Assembly: GCA_963816535.1 (NCBI GenBank)
Contig: CAWFKW010000006.1
Span: 496,001-560,000 of the forward strand
Direction of reading: 5' to 3'
DNA from: CAWFKW01 sp963816535
GTDB taxonomy: Bacteria > Bacteroidota > Ignavibacteria > Tepidaquicellales > OLB5
Length of the DNA: 64,000 nt
Shown here: positions 60,447-64,000 of the stretch, piece after piece
Layout: every line of letters starts with the position of its first letter
Position numbering within the stretch: the first letter of the stretch is position 1
Notes under the pieces: generated by a model
Told to the model about the DNA's origin: nothing
Databases searched by the model: none
Seen by the model: the letters and a program-made list of their open reading frames with translations, nothing else
Program-made: the position numbers and the translations under genes

Positions 60447-60755
60447 AAGAACAAAGGGAAAAAGATTTCACTTTTCAACGTGCTTGTAGGCTTGTTTGCG
60501 GCGTCAGCCGTCATAATATTCTTTGTTAATAATATAATAGTAGTTAACGGCCTTGTGCTTGGCATTAACGATACCCAGAACGAAATAAACAAGACTACCG
60601 CGATCAATAACAACCTGCAAACCGAAATAGAGCGCCTTTCGAATTTTGAAAATATAAAACCTGTTGCAGTAGATAAGCTTAAGCTGAGCTATACTAACGC
60701 CGGGCCGAAAAAAATAACCGTAGGGAAATCGGAATTGGAAAACTTAAAACAGTGA
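60441..60755 (+). CDS. ftsL: FtsL-like division protein (104 aa)
   Basis: Short cytoplasmic basic tail, one membrane helix (VLVGLFAASAVIIFFVNNIIV), then a coiled coil (NDTQNEINKTTAINNNLQTEIERLSNFENIK) and a family-like end KPVAVDKLKLSY. The position between rsmH and ftsI is where ftsL lies. It works with FtsB and FtsQ in the divisome. Sequence is weakly conserved, so identity rests on context. Confidence 0.65.
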   Translation: MRKNKGKKISLFNVLVGLFAASAVIIFFVNNIIVVNGLVLGINDTQNEINKTTAINNNLQTEIERLSNFENIKPVAVDKLKLSYTNAGPKKITVGKSELENLKQ

Positions 60756-60772
60756 CCTGAATGGCCGAATAA

Positions 60773-62914
60773 ATGTACGAAGGGAGAAAAAATACTAAAC
60801 AGCCTAATATCAGCGGGAGGATTAGTTTCTTCATGGTAATATTCGGCTTACTTCTCCTTATCATCTACATAAAACTCTTCGATATCCAGATATTAGACGG
60901 CGCAAAGTACCGCCTTGCGGCAAAAAAACAGTATGAAAGCAGGATCTCTCTGAAACCGGCGCGCGGGATAATCTTTGACAGGAAAATGAACGCGCTGGTT
61001 TCAAACGTCACGCGTTATTCATTCGCGGCTGACCCCAACATGATAGATAACAAAGATTCAGTCGCCTCTCTGTTTGCCGATGTATTCCAGAAAGACAAAG
61101 ATTATTACCTTGAGAAACTCAATTCAAAAAACACTTCCTTTGTTTGGCTTGAAAGACGAGTGGGCGCAGAGCTTGAGCCAAAGCTAAAAGATCTTAACCT
61201 CTCAGGGGTTATAAAAATAAACGAGTCATACCGCGAGTACAACTACGACAACCTTGCTCAGCAGATAATTGGCCGCACTGATATAGACGACAACGGAGTA
61301 ACAGGCATAGAGCTTGAATGCAACGATAAGCTTGCAGGCAAAGACGGTTTTGTTGTCATGCAGAAAGACGGGCTTGGCAGAAAGCGCCCCGCGGTTGAAT
61401 ATCCAAGGAGCGAACCTGTTAACGGAGATAATTACGTTTTGACCCTTGATATGAACATTCAGAAGGTTATAGAAGAAGAGCTGGCGGCGGGAGTTATGGC
61501 AAACAACGCCGACGGCGGGAAGTGCATAGTTATGTCCGTAAAGACCGGCGAGATATTAGGAATGGCTTCAGTCGGAAATTCCGATGGAGCGGGGAATTTC
61601 GGGAAGCTATCGATGATAACTGATCTATACGAGCCCGGCTCGACATTCAAGGTTGTAACCGCTGCGGCATCGCTTCAGGAAAAGATCGAAGATAAAAACA
61701 GCATCATACAGACGTACGGCGGCGAATATACAGTTGACGGCGTTAAGCTTGCAGACGACCACAGATCAAACAGCCTGACATTCCAGCAGGTGATAGAACA
61801 ATCAAGCAATGTTGGGGTATCGCAGGTCGCCGTAAAGCTCGGCCCTGAAAGATTTTATAAGTATGCGCGTGATTTTGGCTTCGGCATTTCGACAGGAATA
61901 GACCTGCCGGGTGAAGTAAGGGGAGTTTTGAAGCGGCCTGTAGATTATACTCCTATAACGCTTAGGTTCAATTCGATCGGCTATGAAGTGCTTGTAACGG
62001 CTTTGCAGATGACCAACGCTTATGCATGCGTTGCCAACGACGGCGCGCTGATGCAGCCTTATATTATCCGGAAAGAAATGGCTCCTGACGGAACGCTGAT
62101 AAGAGAATATCATCCTGAAATAATCAGGAACGTGATCTCGAATACCACCGCGAAAACTTTAACTGAGCTTTTGGTTGGAGTTGTAGAGCGCGGCACAGGG
62201 GTTGAGGCTAAGATCGACGGAATGAAAGTTGCCGGGAAAACGGGAACATCGCAGAAGCTTGTTAACGGGCAGTATTCAAAACAAAATTACAATGCGTCAT
62301 TCATCGGCTTCTTCCCGGCAGAGGATCCCCAGATAATTGTTTCAGTAATATTAGACGCGCCAAAATCGGGAAGTTATTACGGCGGAGCCGTTTCAGCGCC
62401 TATATTTAAGAAGATAGCCGAGCGCATCATCACTCTTACCGGGATGAATGAATACTCGCGCCCTGAGCTTGACGGCGATGCCAATATAAGCGTTGCAAAT
62501 TACAACCGGCAGGCTGATGATAACAAAAACACTGACGAACTTAATCTTGTGAATTTTGAGATCGGCGACGCGGCAAAAATACTAAAAGACAAAAACGTTG
62601 ATTACGAAATTGACGGCCCGAAAAGGAACGCATATGTAACCGCCCAGATGTTTGAAGAGCGGGGCGATGATAAAGAAATGCTGAAGCTGGTTACATCAAA
62701 CGAGCGCGAAACGGGGAAATCAGTAAAAGAATCGGGCGCAGTAATGCCTGACGTTAAAGGCATGAGCTTAAGAAGATGCATCAACGTTATTTCCACGCTG
62801 GGGTTTGAATTTAAGATAAACGGCACGGGAAAAGTTCTGAGCCAAAAACCCGAAGCAGGCGCCACGCTAAGCAGGAACCAGTTGATAACGGTCAACTGCG
62901 GGAATACAAATTAA
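60773..62914 (+). CDS. ftsI: penicillin-binding protein FtsI with PASTA domain (713 aa)
   Basis: Membrane anchor FFMVIFGLLLLIIYIKLFDIQIL, PBP dimerisation region, then the transpeptidase: SxxK as GSTFK (about residues 288-292), SSN at about 343, KTGTSQ at about 487. A PASTA domain ends it (MPDVKGMSLRRCINVISTLGFEFKI...). Division-specific septal transpeptidase. Next gene starts 4 bases after its stop. Confidence 0.9.
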   Translation: MYEGRKNTKQPNISGRISFFMVIFGLLLLIIYIKLFDIQILDGAKYRLAAKKQYESRISLKPARGIIFDRKMNALVSNVTRYSFAADPNMIDNKDSVASLFADVFQKDKDYYLEKLNSKNTSFVWLERRVGAELEPKLKDLNLSGVIKINESYREYNYDNLAQQIIGRTDIDDNGVTGIELECNDKLAGKDGFVVMQKDGLGRKRPAVEYPRSEPVNGDNYVLTLDMNIQKVIEEELAAGVMANNADGGKCIVMSVKTGEILGMASVGNSDGAGNFGKLSMITDLYEPGSTFKVVTAAASLQEKIEDKNSIIQTYGGEYTVDGVKLADDHRSNSLTFQQVIEQSSNVGVSQVAVKLGPERFYKYARDFGFGISTGIDLPGEVRGVLKRPVDYTPITLRFNSIGYEVLVTALQMTNAYACVANDGALMQPYIIRKEMAPDGTLIREYHPEIIRNVISNTTAKTLTELLVGVVERGTGVEAKIDGMKVAGKTGTSQKLVNGQYSKQNYNASFIGFFPAEDPQIIVSVILDAPKSGSYYGGAVSAPIFKKIAERIITLTGMNEYSRPELDGDANISVANYNRQADDNKNTDELNLVNFEIGDAAKILKDKNVDYEIDGPKRNAYVTAQMFEERGDDKEMLKLVTSNERETGKSVKESGAVMPDVKGMSLRRCINVISTLGFEFKINGTGKVLSQKPEAGATLSRNQLITVNCGNTN

Positions 62915-62918
62915 TGAA

Positions 62919-64000
62919 ATGAAATTCGCCGAAATGATCCAAAAAAGCGCCGAAGCGATTATAGGAATTGAAAGTATTGTTGATTTTGAGATCAACAAGC
63001 TCTGCTATAATTCGAATCTTGTTGAGTCGGGCGATGTGTTTTTTGCCATCAAGGGATTTAAGAGCGACGGAAATAAATACGTCAATGACGCGTTTGTAAA
63101 AGGCGCCGGAGCTGTCATAACAGACCAGCATCCTGATAAACGTGATTCAAGAATTTGCAAGGTGGATGATGTAAGGAAGACCATGGCGCTGCTTAGCGGC
63201 TCATATTACGGAAACCCGTCGCTGAAGATGAAGATAATAGGCGTCACGGGCACTAACGGCAAAACTACGGTTTCATCGCTGATCAATTTTGCGCTTGGCC
63301 GGGCCGGAAAAAGAACCGGCCTCATAGGCACGAACGGCAATTTCATAAACAAAAAGTTCATTGAGGCCGCTTACACAACGCCTGAGTCGGTAGAGCTGAA
63401 TAAGCTATTGAGCGACATGGCCGATGACAGGGTGGAATATGTTACTATGGAAGTTTCTTCGCACTCGCTTTCCCTCAGCAGGGTTTACGGAATCGATTTC
63501 GACGCGGCAGTGTTCACAAATCTTACGCCTGAGCATCTTGATTTTCACGGAAACATGCCGGATTATTTCAACGCGAAAAAAATTCTATTCGATTCGATTG
63601 AAAGAATTAACAAGAAAGGCAATAGTACTTTTGTGATCTATAACGCGGATGACATATACGGAGGCAGGATAATAAACGGGTCGGAAGCTGAACGCGTATC
63701 TTTCGGGTTTGAGCGCTCGATGTTCTCGGTCGGCAGCCTGAAGATGGGGTTTGACGGAATGAATTTTGATATGCTGGTCCCGCTTAACGGCGAGGGAATA
63801 GACAGGATAAATATTACAACAAAGCTGATCGGCAAGTTCAATGTTTATAATATCCTTGCGGCATCCGCCGCCTTAAAGGCAATGGGCGTTTCTATCAAAG
63901 AGATTGCCGCATCCATCAAAGATTTCAGCGCAGTCGACGGCAGATTTAACCAGATTAAACTGAAAAACGGCGCGATTGGTATTATCGACTATTCGCACAC
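62919..64000 (+). CDS. murE: UDP-MurNAc-tripeptide synthetase MurE, N-terminal part, runs off the window
   Basis: Starts at ATG 62919, immediately after ftsI. Mur ligase: CYNSNLVESGDVFFAIKG, P-loop GVTGTNGKTT (residues 107-116), YTTPES, MEVSSHSL, FTNLTPEHLDFHGN, and DGRFNQI near the end. It adds the third residue to UDP-MurNAc-dipeptide. Ends beyond 64000. Confidence 0.9.
   Translation, partial: MKFAEMIQKSAEAIIGIESIVDFEINKLCYNSNLVESGDVFFAIKGFKSDGNKYVNDAFVKGAGAVITDQHPDKRDSRICKVDDVRKTMALLSGSYYGNPSLKMKIIGVTGTNGKTTVSSLINFALGRAGKRTGLIGTNGNFINKKFIEAAYTTPESVELNKLLSDMADDRVEYVTMEVSSHSLSLSRVYGIDFDAAVFTNLTPEHLDFHGNMPDYFNAKKILFDSIERINKKGNSTFVIYNADDIYGGRIINGSEAERVSFGFERSMFSVGSLKMGFDGMNFDMLVPLNGEGIDRINITTKLIGKFNVYNILAASAALKAMGVSIKEIAASIKDFSAVDGRFNQIKLKNGAIGIIDYSH

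Noticed and set aside
1..64000. CRISPR array
   Set aside because: No regularly spaced direct repeats with unique spacers and no cas genes seen.

Overview
The window looks like a chromosomal segment of an Ignavibacteria/Kapabacteria-type bacterium (Bacteroidota-Chlorobi superphylum). The evidence is five large secreted proteins ending in type IX secretion C-terminal domains with the QNYPNPFNP motif, promoters matching the Bacteroidota TTTG / TAnnTTTG form, weak or absent Shine-Dalgarno sequences, and a cell-wall (dcw) cluster starting with mraZ. No rRNA, CRISPR array or integrase is visible.

Layout. (1) 1-4.8 kb: a truncated gene fused to an Rhs remnant, then a compact cassette that looks like a RiPP pathway (two paralogous ~107-residue putative precursors, a class I methyltransferase, an HExxH-type peptide hydroxylase). 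The cassette sits between 3' fragments of a tRNA-Thr gene, so it probably lies between integration scars. (2) 4.8-9.4 kb: a TerB-like protein, small hypothetical genes and a compact bacterial ubiquitin-like conjugation operon: acidic protein, putative beta-grasp Ubl, E2-like protein with HPN...Cys, ThiF/E1 and a JAB/JAMM peptidase, followed by a 30-residue cationic peptide and a DUF2958 protein. (3) 9.5-24.4 kb: an AT-rich defence island with a DISARM-like set (DrmE-like, NERD-helicase, DrmA broken by two frameshifts, DrmB), then several PD-(D/E)XK-like nucleases, two possible uracil-DNA-glycosylase-fold proteins, a helicase fragment and small proteins. (4) 24.4-30.3 kb: membrane protein, excisionase-like HTH, OmpA-VWA protein, Kelch T9SS protein, a replication-type gene and an inverted Rhs fragment that matches the one at the left edge. 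(5) 30.4-40.8 kb: three tandem SBBP-type T9SS proteins and one giant T9SS protein split by an in-frame stop. (6) 41.3-46.6 kb: a second mobile-element remnant (VirE-N/primase-helicase, AbiEi-like regulator, DUF5131, HTH) ending at tRNA-Glu. (7) 46.7-50 kb: a MarR-SDR pair lodged between two copies of a terminator-promoter module and a degraded lipoprotein gene. (8) 50-64 kb: core genes: HIT hydrolase, EF-G-like GTPase, YtxH/DUF948 pair, prs, metallophosphoesterase, inositol-phosphatase family, LysE transporter, then mraZ-rsmH-ftsL-ftsI-murE with MraZ boxes.

The genes in regions 1-3 look like cargo of successive mobile elements. The Ubl operon and the DISARM-like island are both plausible anti-phage systems. 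The RiPP-like cassette is the least familiar unit. Regions 7-8 are ordinary housekeeping, apart from the duplication that placed MarR-SDR upstream of tRNA-Glu. All family assignments come from reading motifs by eye; no database search was run.
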